A model generated the notes under the pieces. That model did not search any database. It was given only the letters and a program-made list of their open reading frames with translations, and was not told the DNA's origin. A stretch of DNA of 64,000 bases from Streptomyces sp. NBC_01669 (GTDB taxonomy: Bacteria; Actinomycetota; Actinomycetes; Streptomycetales; Streptomycetaceae), in contig NZ_JAPEQG010000001.1 in NCBI RefSeq assembly GCF_026339735.1, positions 2,914,001 to 2,978,000 on the forward strand, read 5' to 3'. Made by a program: the position numbers and the translations under genes. Positions 25,901-32,954 of the stretch are shown here, piece after piece (within the stretch, counting starts at the first letter, position 1; every line of letters begins with the position of its first letter).

Positions 25901-26785
25901 GTCCTGCCAGTCGACGGTCTTGTCGCCGTTGGCGTCGGGTGTGACGACGACCTTCGCCCAGGGCAGGTCCGCGCCGCTCTCCGGCTCCGGTGCTCCGGCG
26001 CCGCGGTAGGTCCACTGCCCGGACCAGACGCCGACCCGGACGCTGCCGTCGTCGGCCTTGCGCGCCTGGTGCCAGAACCGGGCGTCGTCGCCGCCGGTGG
26101 CGCCGGACGGCTTGTCGTACGAAGAGTTGGACTCGATGGCCGCCGCGAGCGAGCCGGTGTTGACGATCGCATACGAGGCACCGACCGGCGCCTTGTCCGC
26201 GGCGCTGTCCGCGGTGACCTTGGCGAAGACGTCGGCGGTCCGCGTGGAGTCCGGGTCGAGCCGGGTGAACGCGGTGGCGGCGCCGGCGTCGGTGGAGCCG
26301 ACGGAGACCAGGTCGTGGCCGGGGATGTCGATGGTACCGACCCGGAACGCCTCGGTGTCGCGGACGGCCATCACCTTGAAGGTGGTGGCGCGCCCGGAGA
26401 CCGAGAGCGAGGCGTCGATCTCGATGCCGGGCAGATCGGGGAAGGTCAGCGTGTACCGGGCGGTCGTGTCGGTGACCTCGGGTGCGGCCTTGAGCTTCAC
26501 GGCGTGCGCGGTGCCGTTGAGGGTGACCTCGGTGACCGGCTTCGTGGAGCCGGACAGCTGGTTGCCGCTGGCCCGGTCGGTGTACGACAGGACGCGCGGG
26601 AAGTCGTCGGCGACAGCGACCGAGAGCTGCGGCGATCCGATGACGGCGGCGTCCGCGGGGACGGCCGTGCCGACTGCGGCGGGTGACAGGGTGGCGGCTG
26701 CGGCGGGGAGTGCGGTCCCCACGAGCGCCAGGACGGCGGCTGAGGCGGCGGCTGCAGCGCCCGCCGAAGTGAATCTTCGCGACAT
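22913..26785 (-). CDS. Secreted endo-alpha-N-acetylgalactosaminidase (GH101)
   Basis: A 1290-residue secreted enzyme. The signal peptide is MSRRFTSAGAAAAASAAVLA with cleavage near AAA. A beta-supersandwich region is followed by the GH101 catalytic barrel; the candidate nucleophile is D468 in LYIDVYYSHGW and the candidate acid/base is E494 in NVATEWADKF. Downstream are galactose-binding-like modules (about 590-700), a NEW3-like segment (SFTNYEATPVTGVSVSLTVP), and a C-terminal NPCBM domain (VYAKGLGSHAPAKIRYYLGG). GH101 releases the Gal-beta-1,3-GalNAc disaccharide from O-glycans of mucin-type glycoproteins. The start at 26785 was chosen for its signal peptide; the frame is open farther upstream. 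Confidence 0.92.
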   Translation of the reverse strand: MSRRFTSAGAAAAASAAVLALVGTALPAAAATLSPAAVGTAVPADAAVIGSPQLSVAVADDFPRVLSYTDRASGNQLSGSTKPVTEVTLNGTAHAVKLKAAPEVTDTTARYTLTFPDLPGIEIDASLSVSGRATTFKVMAVRDTEAFRVGTIDIPGHDLVSVGSTDAGAATAFTRLDPDSTRTADVFAKVTADSAADKAPVGASYAIVNTGSLAAAIESNSSYDKPSGATGGDDARFWHQARKADDGSVRVGVWSGQWTYRGAGAPEPESGADLPWAKVVVTPDANGDKTVDWQDGAVAFRTIGVIAPGSGDTADRVVTHIPFNFASQATHPFLRTLDDVKRVSLSTDGLGQMAILKGYASEGHDSAHPDYGGNYNKRAGGLKDLNTLLKDGKKWGAAFGVHVNATEAYAEANAFDEKLVDKTRPGWNWLGQSYYIDQRGDINSGNLARRFQQLRNETDPNLSMLYIDVYYSHGWVADKTLQSVQKQGWNVATEWADKFERGSLWSHWANDLDYGGATNKGLNSQIIRFIRNSEKDVWNNNPVLGQTAIDEFEGWTGETDWNAFYDNIWQRNLPAKYLQHQKITRWDGNDITFTGGVRGTVEDGKRTFYDHGRKVLSGTDYLLPWDGGKKLYHYSKSGGTSSWTVPSAGKYTVYKLTDNGRVRTGTVTPVDGTITLTATAGQPYVLYPDHAPAAADPKWGEGTPVDDPGFNDNGLDAWSKTGMAARDTDGRGRNSARLSGTGTAALSQSITGLEPGKRYTASALIEVEPGKTRHTTLTAGGKSVAVDRSTIKDNVAASDWHGTYFQRAKVNFTAPASGRTTFRIGAAGGSAATVRADDVRIVADAPATKKNTVVYEDFEDVDQGWGPFLKGDAGGSTDPRTVISQLHAPYTQAGWNGKLVDDVIGGKESLKAHEENGGLVYRTAPWTVPMADGHRYKVEYDYQSSHAGAYEWVDGYDRITADGTPDSVETRTTAIGQQRTTGHFSETVTAGCGDTWIGLRKRDDAPDGADFVLDGFTVTDLGAAPAGEMAACGTLSVDPAAETLEPGVAGVVEASFTNYEATPVTGVSVSLTVPDGWKAEPVGAVAFDSVAAGAKVTAGWRVTPPVDATYQTYQLSSEVSYTVGGAKRTLGAQTSVRTLPPPPTTDSWASDLDWTAVSNGWGPVERDLSNGETGAGDGSPLTIGGTVYAKGLGSHAPAKIRYYLGGKCTSFTAEVGVDDVQRSAGSVQFGVTADGAEKVKSPVLRAADTAWSLTADVTGAKYVELVVGDGGDGNGNDHADWGNARFHCGS

Positions 26786-27133
26786 GTGCTCTGAGTAGTC
26801 CCCGTGTCGGCGCACCGTCAACGACGTACGGCCCCGCGGGGCCCTCCAGTCCAACAACCGCGATGCGTAAGTCCAAGTGGACCGTGCGCAGGCGGGGCGG
26901 GTGCGGCGTTCACTTCCTGACCGCCGCACCGACATCTGCGCCGGAGTGACCCGGCAACCACCGTTCTCTCACGCCGAGTTGTGAAGACTTCTCCTTTCTG
27001 AGAGCGCTCTCAGTCACAAGTCTTGACGCTTGTCGCAGCCGTCGCAAGAGTGGTGCGCACCGCGGACGCCCCCGGCACCACCTGACCGCACGATCGCCCC
27101 GTCCGCGGCCCCCCACACCTCAGGAGTCCCCCC
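26786..27133. other. Divergent control region between GH101 and GH64
   Basis: A 348-bp region with no gene. It contains a perfect 16-bp palindrome at 26998-27013 nested inside AAGACTT (26984-26990)/AAGTCTT (27018-27024), and a TTGACG -35-like hexamer at 27023-27028, 17 bp before AAGAGT, that would drive the GH64 gene. Confidence 0.7.
26998..27013. promoter_or_regulatory. LacI-type operator palindrome
   Basis: CTGAGAGCGCTCTCAG is a perfect palindrome with the central CG typical of LacI-family operators and closely resembles the CebR site core GAGCGCTC. It lies immediately upstream of the putative GH64 -35 box. The same 14-bp core recurs at 47325-47338. Confidence 0.7.
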
Positions 27134-28363
27134 GTGATCTCGCGCAGACTGTTCCTGACGGGCGCCGCCGCCACCGCGACCGCGCTCACCTACCCCACCT
27201 GGGGAAGCACCCTCGGCCCCCACGCGTCGGCCGCGGCCGCGACCTGCGAACTGGCCCTGGAGAACCGGTCGTTGCCGGGCACGGTCCATGCCTATGTCAC
27301 CGGGCACGAGCAGGGCACCGACCGCTGGATACTGCTGCGGGCCGACGGCAGCGTCTACCGCCCCGACTCCCCCGCCTCCCCGCAGACGCCGCTCCCGGTC
27401 GATTGCGCCATCCCGCTGAAGGCGGCGGGCGCCGGACCCGTCGTACTGACGCTTCCTCAGATGTACGGTGCCCGCGTCTATTTCGTACGCGACGACACGC
27501 TGGATTTCTTCCTGAACCCCGGTCCCGCCCTGGTCGAGCCGGCGTTCGCGACATCCACCGACGCGAACTACGGGCGCACCTGGTCGTTCTGCGAGTTCAC
27601 CTTCAATCCGCAGCAGCTGTACGCGAACATCAGCTATGTCGACCTGGTCACCGCGCTCCCGATCGGCCTGACGCTGGAGGGCGACTCGACGCACACGGTC
27701 GCACCGCTGCCGAACGGCGCCGTGCAGCGGATCGCCGACGGCCTGACCCTGCAGGCGGCGGCCGACGGGCAGCCGTGGGACAGGCTGGTGACACGCGGCG
27801 CGGACGGAAGCGTGCTGCGGGTGATCTCGCCGCAGAACCTGATGGCGCCGTACTTCGACCGGCCGGACCAGATGCCCTTCCGGGACCTGTTCACCGCGCA
27901 GATCGACCAGGTCTGGGAGAAGTACCGGAGTACGGATCTGCGGATCGATCTCCAGGGCGGGCGGGGCGTACGGACCGGCCGGGTCAGCGGCGACACCCTC
28001 CTGACCTTCGACGGCGGCCACACATTCACCAAGCCGGTGTCGAAGGACATCTTCACCTGCAACCACGGACCGTTCACCAACAACCCGGGCGACTCGGACG
28101 ACAAGAAGGCGCTGCTGGCGCGGCTGGCCGCGGGCTTCAACCGGTCGATCATGCTCTCCCACCCGGACCAGCCGAACGGCACGACGGTGGCGGACTACTA
28201 CCGGGGTTCGGTGACGAACCACTGGTCGCGCGTGGTGCACGCGAACACCCCGATCGGGTACGCCTTCCCGTACGACGATGTCCGTCCCGATGGGCAGCCG
28301 GACGTCTCGGGCGCGGCGAACGACGGCAACCCGCGGCGGTTCACGGTGAGCGTGGGGTCCTGA
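27134..28363 (+). CDS. Secreted beta-1,3-glucanase, GH64
   Basis: A 409-residue laminaripentaose-producing-type beta-1,3-glucanase. A twin-arginine signal (ISRRLFLTGAAATATALTYP) covers about residues 2-36. The GH64 signature SFCEFTFNPQQLYANISYVD places the expected catalytic pair at E154 and D170; the thaumatin-like barrel follows (LTFDGGHTFTKPVSKDIFTC, NHWSRVVHANTPIGYAFPYD). It degrades laminarin and fungal cell-wall beta-1,3-glucan outside the cell. The GTG at 27134 begins the Tat signal. No carbohydrate-binding module is attached. The LacI-type palindrome upstream suggests sugar-dependent control. Confidence 0.93.
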   Translation: MISRRLFLTGAAATATALTYPTWGSTLGPHASAAAATCELALENRSLPGTVHAYVTGHEQGTDRWILLRADGSVYRPDSPASPQTPLPVDCAIPLKAAGAGPVVLTLPQMYGARVYFVRDDTLDFFLNPGPALVEPAFATSTDANYGRTWSFCEFTFNPQQLYANISYVDLVTALPIGLTLEGDSTHTVAPLPNGAVQRIADGLTLQAAADGQPWDRLVTRGADGSVLRVISPQNLMAPYFDRPDQMPFRDLFTAQIDQVWEKYRSTDLRIDLQGGRGVRTGRVSGDTLLTFDGGHTFTKPVSKDIFTCNHGPFTNNPGDSDDKKALLARLAAGFNRSIMLSHPDQPNGTTVADYYRGSVTNHWSRVVHANTPIGYAFPYDDVRPDGQPDVSGAANDGNPRRFTVSVGS

Positions 28364-28380
28364 GGTCCCGGCGGAGAACT

Positions 28381-28419
28381 GCGGGTGCCCCCGTCCGGTC
28401 GCCGGACAGGGGCACCCGC
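28381..28419. terminator. Bidirectional terminator after GH64
   Basis: GCGGGTGCCCC and GGGGCACCCGC are the outer arms around GTCCGG-TCG-CCGGAC. It lies between two convergent stop codons. Confidence 0.88.
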
Positions 28420-28429
28420 GCGTACGGGC

Positions 28430-28954
28430 TCAGCAGCCGCCGCAGTTGTAGTACGTCACGTCCCAGTGGTTGCCCTCGTCCGCGTAGATGTTCCCGGAGG
28501 CGGACTTGTACTGGGGGGCGCCGTCACCGCGGAGCCCTATGTAGCTGAAGGCGTTGTGGACGTAGTTGGTGAGACAGGTGGACTTGCCGAAGTCGAGCTT
28601 GTAGCCGTTCCAGTGCGAATACGTACCGCTGGCGTGCCCGGTCTCGGTGCCGCCGGTGATGTTGAGGGCGCAGCCCGTGGCGCTCTTGAGGGTCTGGGCG
28701 CCCTGGGCGGTGGCCAGGTTCAGTTGGTCGAACGAGGTGCAGGTGGAGTTGTTCCGGTCGGAGCAGCCGCCCGAGGACGACCAGGTGATGCCCGACGCTC
28801 GGAACATCGACGTCGCCTGTGCGTGCGTGAGCTTGGTGACAGCGTGCGCCTCGGTGGCGCCGCTGCCGAGGGCGCCGACTCCGGGGGCGAAGAGGGCGCC
28901 GAGGACGAGGGCGAGGGCGGTCAGGACGGGGCGCAGGGTCATACGGGACACCAT
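28430..28954 (-). CDS. Small secreted M15-like (Hedgehog/DD-peptidase-type) protein
   Basis: A 174-residue secreted protein. The signal peptide is MVSRMTLRPVLTALALVLGA with cleavage near AHA. The mature part contains SHWNGYKLDFG, matching the M15 zinc motif S-H-x2-G-x3-D, and EGNHWDVTYYNC, matching E-x2-H-W, so the three zinc ligands and the general base of a D,D-/L,D-peptidase are plausibly present. At least six cysteines suggest disulfides. It is much shorter than typical VanY or DacA, and the assignment rests on motifs only. The ATG at 28954 has AGGAG 7 nt upstream. Confidence 0.6.
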   Translation of the reverse strand: MVSRMTLRPVLTALALVLGALFAPGVGALGSGATEAHAVTKLTHAQATSMFRASGITWSSSGGCSDRNNSTCTSFDQLNLATAQGAQTLKSATGCALNITGGTETGHASGTYSHWNGYKLDFGKSTCLTNYVHNAFSYIGLRGDGAPQYKSASGNIYADEGNHWDVTYYNCGGC

Positions 28955-29084
28955 GGGGGAACTCCTCCTGCTCATGACAACTGGGCAGGGAGATAGTGCC
29001 CGAGTTCTACGCGCGTCCGCCAGAGGGCCTCGCGTGACCGCGAGGTGAACGTCGCCCTTCCGGAAACGAATCGGATCCTTGATG

Positions 29085-29113
29085 TTGAACTTTGAACAAG
29101 ATGCGTCTACAGT
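29085..29113 (+). promoter_or_regulatory. Candidate promoter of the yceI-like gene
   Basis: TTGAAC (29085-29090), a 17-bp spacer and TACAGT (29108-29113) form a sigma70-type promoter 66 bp before the start. A second TTGAAC overlaps the spacer, and GTTGAACTTTGAAC is partly palindromic as for MarR-type operators. Confidence 0.55.
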
Positions 29114-29178
29114 CAATCTCGTTGAAGGTTAAACATCCACTTCGACTGCCGCTCGATCACGTCCCCCGAGGAGGAGCC

Positions 29179-29796
29179 ATGGCTCTGTTCAACCGCAAGT
29201 CCACCGCCACCCCGTCCGCCCCCGCCACCGTCGCCGTGGACCCGGCCCTGACTGCCCTGACCGGCGAGTACGCCATCGACCCGGCTCACAGCAGCATCGG
29301 CTTCACCGTGCGTCACGCCATGGTCACCAACGTGCGTGGCTCCTTCGGGGAGCACGAGGGCAGCCTGACGCTGGACGGCGCGGACCCGAAGAACTCGGCC
29401 GCCTCCATCGACGTCAAGATCGCCAGCGTCGACACCGGCATCACCGACCGTGACGGCCACCTGGTCAGCGGCGACTTCTTCGACGCCGAGAAGTTCCCCC
29501 TCATGACGTTCCGCTCCACGCAGGCCGAGCAGCTCGGCGGCGACAAGTACCGGATCACCGGCGACCTCACCATCAAGGACGTCACGCGTCCGCTCGCCAT
29601 CGACCTGGAGTTCAACGGCTCCGCCACCGATGTCTACGGCAACGAGCGCGTCGGCTTCGAGGGCAGCGCGGACATCCTCCGCTCCGACTGGGGCCTGACC
29701 TGGAACGCGGCGCTGGAGACCGGTGGCGTGATGGTCAGCGACAAGGTCAAGCTGAACTTCGACATCTCCGCGATCAAGGCCGCTCCGCAGGCCTGA
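29179..29796 (+). CDS. YceI-family lipid-binding protein
   Basis: A 205-residue protein of the YceI lipocalin-like family: GEYAIDPAHSSIGFTVRHAM, VRGSFGEHEGSLTLDGADP, HLVSGDFFDAEKFPLMTFRS, GDLTIKDVTRPLAIDLEFNG. The family binds isoprenoid chains in a beta-barrel; some members are periplasmic, but this one has no signal peptide and is probably cytoplasmic. The ATG at 29179 has GAGGAG upstream. No clear functional link to its neighbours is visible. Confidence 0.92.
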   Translation: MALFNRKSTATPSAPATVAVDPALTALTGEYAIDPAHSSIGFTVRHAMVTNVRGSFGEHEGSLTLDGADPKNSAASIDVKIASVDTGITDRDGHLVSGDFFDAEKFPLMTFRSTQAEQLGGDKYRITGDLTIKDVTRPLAIDLEFNGSATDVYGNERVGFEGSADILRSDWGLTWNAALETGGVMVSDKVKLNFDISAIKAAPQA

Positions 29797-29817
29797 TCCC
29801 CGGAAGTCCTCCGAACC

Positions 29818-29866
29818 CGAGCGCGCCCGCCCTCCACCCCCCGCCGGCGAGGAAGGCGGGCGCTCG
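29818..29866. terminator. Terminator after the yceI-like gene
   Basis: CGAGCG with GCCCGCC pairs with GGCGGGC and CGCTCG across a 22-nt loop, with two unpaired bases in the 5' arm. It starts 22 bp after the stop. Confidence 0.6.
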
Positions 29867-29925
29867 GCATTTCCTTCCTCCGCGGCTCTGACGCCGTCCG
29901 GGCCGGGAGCAATAGGCTCTGCGGC

Positions 29926-30579
29926 GTGACCGAGCCGTCCCACCTGCACGAAACCCGGGCGTCGTACGACACCGTTGCTGTCGACTATGCCGAGCTCGTA
30001 CGCCCCGCATTCGAGGGCGATCTGCTCGGGCGCGCGATGCTGGGCGCATTCGCCGAACTCGTGCGGGCCGCCGGCGGCGGCCCGGTCGCCGATGTGGGAT
30101 GCGGACCCGGCCACGTGACAGCACATCTTCACTCCCTCGGCCTGCCGGCATTCGGCGTGGAGCTGTCGCCGGGGATGGTCGAAGTGGCCCGGCGGGACCA
30201 CCCGGGCCTGCGCTTCGACGTCGGGACGATGACGGCCCTGGAGCTGGCGGACGGCGAACTCGACGGCGTCGTCGCCTGGTACTCGATCATCCACACGCCA
30301 CCGGAGGTGCTGCCGACGGTGTTCGAGGAGTTCCACCGGGTACTGGCCCCCGGAGGCCACCTGCTGCTCGGCTTCCATGTCGGCGACGAACGACGGCGCA
30401 AGGAGGAGGGGTACGGCGGCCACGCCATGACCCTCGACGTCTACCTGTTGCCGCCCGACCGCATCGCCGAGTTGGCGATCCGCGCCGGGCTCGTGGTGCA
30501 CGCCACACTGGTACGTGGGCTGGAAAGCGGGCGGGCTCCTGGGGCCTGCCTCCTGGTGCGCAAGCCGAGGAATTCGTAA
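29926..30579 (+). CDS. Class I SAM-dependent methyltransferase
   Basis: A 217-residue methyltransferase. The SAM-binding motif I is VADVGCGPGHVTAHL (about residues 54-68), followed by FGVELSPGMVEVARRDHPGL (motif II acidic residue), LELADGELDGVVAWYSIIHT (motif IV) and EFHRVLAPGGHLLLGFH. It is of the UbiE/SmtA-like type, with no clue to the methyl acceptor. It starts at a GTG at 29926. It stands alone between the YceI-like and SGNH genes. Confidence 0.9.
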   Translation: MTEPSHLHETRASYDTVAVDYAELVRPAFEGDLLGRAMLGAFAELVRAAGGGPVADVGCGPGHVTAHLHSLGLPAFGVELSPGMVEVARRDHPGLRFDVGTMTALELADGELDGVVAWYSIIHTPPEVLPTVFEEFHRVLAPGGHLLLGFHVGDERRRKEEGYGGHAMTLDVYLLPPDRIAELAIRAGLVVHATLVRGLESGRAPGACLLVRKPRNS

Positions 30580-30990
30580 CCGTCGAACGGCAGCGGCATC
30601 GGATTTTCCGGGCCTGCGGCACATCGGCTGTGACAGTTCATAAAAACCGGACGAGTCGCGCGTCACGGCATCCATTCCGTGGTGTTCCAGCATTGTTCTG
30701 AGACACCCCGGGGAGCCATGGGAAATGTGCGGCCATCGCCGCGCCGCTCGCCGTGCGGACAGCCCCGGCACTGCACACCCAAAACGCACCCGTCGCAGGC
30801 CCCCTGATGGCCGCTCAGTTCGAGGTGCAGTCACCTTGTGCCCTATCACCCCCTTTCCCACTGTTCGAAAGTTTCGCCTCTCCACCGACTCAAGTCGGAT
30901 CATGCATGGCTTCTTGACACCCAATAATCAGCCCGCTTGCCGTCACCGCCACAGCGCGCGTAGATCATTTCGATGGAGGGAACAGAGTCC
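30580..30990. other. Intergenic region upstream of the SGNH hydrolase
   Basis: A 411-bp region with no convincing gene. It contains the CGAAA-N-TTTCG box at 30866-30876 and an inverted repeat CCGACT-CA-AGTCGG at 30885-30898, both within 130 bp of the SGNH hydrolase start. Confidence 0.6.
30866..30876. promoter_or_regulatory. CGAAA-N-TTTCG box
   Basis: CGAAAGTTTCG is an 11-bp inverted repeat with the CGAAA-N-TTTCG pattern I recall from promoters of Streptomyces xylanase and xylosidase genes. It lies 115 bp before the start of the secreted SGNH hydrolase. Confidence 0.55.
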
Positions 30991-32352
30991 ATGGATCGAA
31001 AGTTTTCGATCGTCGGCCTGGCCGTGACAGTGGCTCTCGCGGCCACCGTGGCGACGGCCTCTGCGGTGGGAGCCGTGGACACGGAGGGCGTCCGCAAGGC
31101 GCCCGCATCGACCGTCGACGCACATGCGCGGCAGCTGAAAAAGCATTGGGTGAATACCTGGACGTCGATGCCGCAGTTGACCGAGCCCAGCAATATGCCG
31201 CCTGCACCGTTCACACAGGACAATCTGGTCCTCGCCGACAGCACTCTGCGGCAGACCGTTCATATGTCGGTCGGCGGAAGGCAGATGCGACTACGCTTTT
31301 CCAACGCCTTCGGAGGTGCGGCACTGCCCATCACCGCGGTCTCGGTTGCGCTTCCGGCCGGCGGGCGAGCGGGCGACAGTGCCATCCAGCCGGGGACCTC
31401 CCGGACGGTGACCTTCCACGGCCGGCCGTCAGCGGTCGTTCCGGTCGGGTCGGAGATCGTCTCCGACCCGTTGGACTTCGAGCTGGAGCCCGGTTCCAAC
31501 CTTTCCGTGACGATGTACCTGGCCGAGGGCCAGGCGTCCGACAACATCACCTCGCACCCCGGTTCGCGGACCACGTCGTACCTGCGGACCGGTAACCATG
31601 TCGGGGACGAGGACCTGGCCGGGGCGGCCTCGACCGCCCACTGGTACTTCCTGAGCGGCGTCGAAGTGTGGTCCGGGACCACCACTGCGGCGGCTGTCAT
31701 GCTGGGCGACTCGCTGACCGACGGCCGGGGCTCCACCACCAACATGAACAACCGCTGGCCCGACCTGCTGCAGGAGAGACTGCGCTCGCACCCGGATACC
31801 GCCGGCACCGCGGTCCTCAATCAGGCGGCCGGCGGCAACCGGGTACTGAACGACGGTCTGGGCCCCAACGCCCTGTCACGGGTGGACCGTGACGTGCTGG
31901 CGCAGAGCGGCGTCGAGTGGCTGCTCGTCTTCGAGGGCGTCAACGACATCGGCACGGCCGATGCCTCGGAAGCCGCCCAGAAGCAGGTGGCGGACGATCT
32001 GATCGCGGCCTACGACCAGATCGTCGTCCGGGCGCACACCCAGGGCATCCGGGTGTACGGGGCGACGCTGACCCCCTTCGGCGGCAACACCGCGTACGAC
32101 GATCCGGCGGGATACCGCGAAAAGGCCCGGCAGACGGTCAACGAGTGGATCCGCACCAGCGGCCGGTTCGACAGCGTGATCGACTTCGACCGGGTGGCGC
32201 GTGACCCGCAGAAGCCGGGACAGATTTTGGCGGCCTACGACGACGGCGACCATCTGCACCTGAACCCGTCCGGTTACCGGGCACTGGCGGACGCCGTCCC
32301 GTCCTGGCTGTTCCGGCAGGAGCCGCTGCCGCGGGACTTCGGCTTCAACTGA
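30991..32352 (+). CDS. Secreted SGNH/GDSL hydrolase
   Basis: A 453-residue secreted esterase-like protein. The N-terminal signal sequence (MDRKFSIVGLAVTVALAATV, cleavage near residue 30) is followed by a beta-sandwich-like region (about 50-230: WVNTWTSMPQL, MRLRFSNAFGGAALPITAVS) and the SGNH domain. The nucleophile S241 is in VMLGDSLTDGRG, the oxyanion residues are in NQAAGGNRVL and FEGVNDIG, and the catalytic Asp/His pair is DDGDHLHLNPSGY. This architecture is common in Streptomyces lipases/esterases acting on polysaccharide acetyl or lipid esters. The ATG at 30991 follows GGAGGG. A CGAAA-N-TTTCG box upstream hints at control with xylan-utilisation genes. Confidence 0.9.
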   Translation: MDRKFSIVGLAVTVALAATVATASAVGAVDTEGVRKAPASTVDAHARQLKKHWVNTWTSMPQLTEPSNMPPAPFTQDNLVLADSTLRQTVHMSVGGRQMRLRFSNAFGGAALPITAVSVALPAGGRAGDSAIQPGTSRTVTFHGRPSAVVPVGSEIVSDPLDFELEPGSNLSVTMYLAEGQASDNITSHPGSRTTSYLRTGNHVGDEDLAGAASTAHWYFLSGVEVWSGTTTAAAVMLGDSLTDGRGSTTNMNNRWPDLLQERLRSHPDTAGTAVLNQAAGGNRVLNDGLGPNALSRVDRDVLAQSGVEWLLVFEGVNDIGTADASEAAQKQVADDLIAAYDQIVVRAHTQGIRVYGATLTPFGGNTAYDDPAGYREKARQTVNEWIRTSGRFDSVIDFDRVARDPQKPGQILAAYDDGDHLHLNPSGYRALADAVPSWLFRQEPLPRDFGFN

Positions 32353-32613
32353 AGGCGAGGTCCCCTCGAAGCCGCCACCCGAGTCACCACCGCCCGCCGA
32401 ACCGTCTGCCGCCCCTCTCGCAAGGGGACACGGGGGACGACACAGGATTCGCCCGGAAGATGACCCCATTGGGCTCTCTGGAGTCGCTGGCTGCCCGCAC
32501 TCGGTGTGATCTGGCATAGCGCACCGCAACGTGAAGCGGGCGCCGGACGGGCAAGCCCTGGGCTGAAAAGCCGGGCGGCCCTTGCCGATCGACACCGAGA
32601 AGTGGAGAAGTCA

Positions 32614-32787
32614 ATGCAGCACAACGAGGGTCAGCGCGTGGAGTACCGGGACGAGAACAACAAGAAGTGCCAGGGCGAGATCACCAAGGTCAGCGGCACC
32701 GGCCCGGCGACGACGTACACCATCAAGAATGACAAGACGCACAGTGACGACAGGGTCCGGGAGATGCAGATCGACCAGAACCTGTAG
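32614..32787 (+). CDS. DUF2945 (Tudor-like) small protein
   Basis: A 57-residue protein, MQHNEGQRVEYRDENNKKCQ then GEITKVSGTGPATTYTIKND, matching the DUF2945 'hypervirulence-associated Tudor' family: a small SH3-like barrel of unknown partner. The ATG at 32614 has GGAG about 8 nt upstream. The name reflects fungal homologues; in bacteria the role is unknown. It stands alone between two convergent genes. Confidence 0.85.
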   Translation: MQHNEGQRVEYRDENNKKCQGEITKVSGTGPATTYTIKNDKTHSDDRVREMQIDQNL

Positions 32788-32865
32788 CAACGGCTCCCCC
32801 GCTGACGCGCTGCCCCTGAGCCCCGAAGGCCCGGCTCGGGCAGGACGCTGACTCCAGCGAATGCA

Positions 32866-32907
32866 AGGGCGCCCGCAACCGCGGCACAGCGGCAGTGCGG
32901 GCGCCCT
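32866..32907. terminator. Bidirectional terminator
   Basis: The arms AGGGCGCCCGCA and TGCGGGCGCCCT lie around an 18-nt loop between the convergent DUF2945 and glycine-rich membrane-protein genes. Confidence 0.8.
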
Positions 32908-32954
32908 CTGCTGCGCGGTGGCCGACGGAGCCGGCCGGTGCGCGGCAGTGACTC

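Noticed and set aside
23201..26686. Plus-strand frame of 1161 residues within the GH101 gene
   Set aside because: Low-complexity Gly/Val/Arg translation antisense to a clear GH101 enzyme.
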